DNA from: DAIDJM01 sp964250215
Lineage (GTDB): Bacteria > Pseudomonadota > Alphaproteobacteria > Acetobacterales > Acetobacteraceae
DNA length: 6,449 nucleotides
Direction: 5' to 3'
Assembly (NCBI GenBank): GCA_964250215.1
Contig: CAXUEX010000152.1
Span: 1-6,449 of the forward strand
The notes beneath the pieces were generated by a model that worked only from the letters and a program-made list of their open reading frames with translations, searched no databases and was not told the DNA's origin. A program made the position numbers and the translations under genes. Positions 5,442-6,449 of this stretch are shown here, piece after piece. Positions within the stretch are counted from its first letter, which is position 1. Each line of letters begins with the position of its first letter.

Positions 5442-6449
5442 CGGCGGGTGGGATGTGCGTCAGCAGATCCTCGGCGACCAGGCCAGCCCCGGCACGATTT
5501 CCGGCTTCACCGTGGCGCCACACGCCGGCGCAGGCGGCTTCGAACGGCGGCAAGGCCTGCGCCAGACCGGCCGCTATGATGCCGGAGAGCACGTCGCCCG
5601 AGCCGGCGGTGGCCAGCCAGGGCGGCGCGTTGCCGTTGATCGCGGCGCGGCCGTCGGGCGCGGCAATCACGGTGTCGCTGCCTTTCAGTACCAGAACAGC
5701 GCCGGAACGTTTTGCCGCTTCCCGCGCAGCGGCGAGGCGGTTCGTGCCGGGATCGCCGAATACCCGGGCAAATTCGCCGGCGTGCGGCGTGAGCACGGCG
5801 GCGCCGAGCAAATTCTCGGGCTTGTCGGCAAAAGCCGTGAGCGCGTCGGCGTCGACCACCACTTGCCGTTCCGCCGCAAGCAGCGCGGGCAGCACCGAAG
5901 CTGCCTGTTTTTGGCCGAGACCCGGACCGGCCACCCAAACTTTGCGCCGTGGATCCTGGAGCAATGCAGCGAGCGCGGCTTCCAGGACGATGGTGCCCGG
6001 CTCCCCGGTGCGATAGATCGCCGCGCCCTCGGACGCATATATCGAGACGAGTCCGGCGCCGGCATGACGCGCCGCGAGCGCCGCGAGACGCGCCGCCCCG
6101 GTCATGGCCGCGCCGCCGCAGACCGTGACAGTACCGTGCGCGTATTTGTGGTCGTCGGGCGACGGCGCGCGGTGCGGCCAGAGCGAAGGTGCGTTCACGC
6201 AACAATTTGGCTTGATGCGGCCGAGCACGCGCGCCGGGATGCCGATCTCGGCGACGAGCAGGGCGCCGCAGAGCGTGCGCCCCGGCAGCAGATGGTGTCC
6301 GGGCTTGGCGCGGAAGAAGGTGACCGTGAGCATGGCCTGGGGCGCGAATCCGCGCACGGCGCCGGTTTCGCCATCCACGCCGCTGGGCACGTCGATAGCG
6401 ACCAGGCGGCGCGCGGCGCGCAGCGTCTCTGCCGTGACGCCATCGACAT
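5431..6449 (-). CDS. nnr: Bifunctional NAD(P)H-hydrate repair enzyme Nnr, N-terminus beyond the window
   Basis: This enzyme repairs hydrated NADH/NADPH (NADHX, NADPHX). An N-terminal epimerase domain interconverts the R and S forms, and the C-terminal ADP-dependent dehydratase restores NAD(P)H. The frame is open to the right edge, so 338 C-terminal residues are seen and most of the epimerase domain is missing. Its end is present: AIDVPSGVDGETG (fragment residues 17-29) and FFRAKPGHHLLPGRTLCG. The dehydratase domain begins near HKYAHG (100-105) and looks complete: VCGGAAMTGAA (109-119), AGPGLG (173-178), DADAL (199-203), TPHAGE (220-225), LKGSDTVI and the nucleotide/catalytic motif GSGD with Asp285. 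The full protein should have about 470-500 residues. The stop lies inside the 3' end of the DUF3147-like gene. An internal GTG at 6390 is not the start, since the epimerase homology continues upstream of it. Confidence 0.95.
   Translation of the reverse strand, partial: VDGVTAETLRAARRLVAIDVPSGVDGETGAVRGFAPQAMLTVTFFRAKPGHHLLPGRTLCGALLVAEIGIPARVLGRIKPNCCVNAPSLWPHRAPSPDDHKYAHGTVTVCGGAAMTGAARLAALAARHAGAGLVSIYASEGAAIYRTGEPGTIVLEAALAALLQDPRRKVWVAGPGLGQKQAASVLPALLAAERQVVVDADALTAFADKPENLLGAAVLTPHAGEFARVFGDPGTNRLAAAREAAKRSGAVLVLKGSDTVIAAPDGRAAINGNAPPWLATAGSGDVLSGIIAAGLAQALPPFEAACAGVWRHGEAGNRAGAGLVAEDLLTHIPPAATD

Noticed and set aside
6195..6449. Separate small minus-strand gene beginning at ATG 6449
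   Set aside because: This frame gives an Arg/Pro/Ala-rich translation without motifs, while the neighbouring frame carries the conserved end of the Nnr epimerase domain.

Overview
The window is very GC-rich, densely coding DNA. A Cys-free 55-residue L33, a PmtA-type phospholipid methyltransferase and four-helix DUF3147-like protein, and strong G/C bias at third codon positions all suggest an alphaproteobacterium. Acetobacteraceae/Rhodospirillales is my best guess, from protein flavour only. A run of ten Ns shows this is a draft or metagenome assembly. No rRNA, tRNA, insertion sequence, CRISPR array or phage gene is visible, and no stretch over 100 bases lacks a coding or plausible regulatory role.

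Layout. The plus strand opens inside rnr (RNase R; N-terminus cut by the window edge). Its stop overlaps the TTG start of an exported S41 (C-terminal processing) peptidase with a PDZ domain and an intact Ser/Lys dyad. That gene contains the N gap near its 3' end, next to an exact 45-base copy of its own active-site region, most likely an assembly error. After an 87-base spacer with a possible promoter come rpmG (ribosomal protein L33) and a PmtA-like methyltransferase. The methyltransferase converges, with one base between stops, on a minus-strand gene for an exported ClpP-like protein that seems to have lost its catalytic Ser and His. Divergent from that lies a small four-helix membrane protein (DUF3147-like). 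It overlaps by 11 bases the 3' end of nnr (NAD(P)HX repair enzyme), whose N-terminus runs off the right edge.

The genes do not form one pathway. They are mostly housekeeping: RNA turnover, envelope proteolysis, translation, membrane lipid methylation and metabolite repair. rnr and the S41 peptidase look translationally coupled, and rpmG and the methyltransferase may share a transcript. I see no clear novel system. The points most worth a second look are the suspect duplication at the gap, the predicted pseudoprotease, and the likely misplaced start of that gene.
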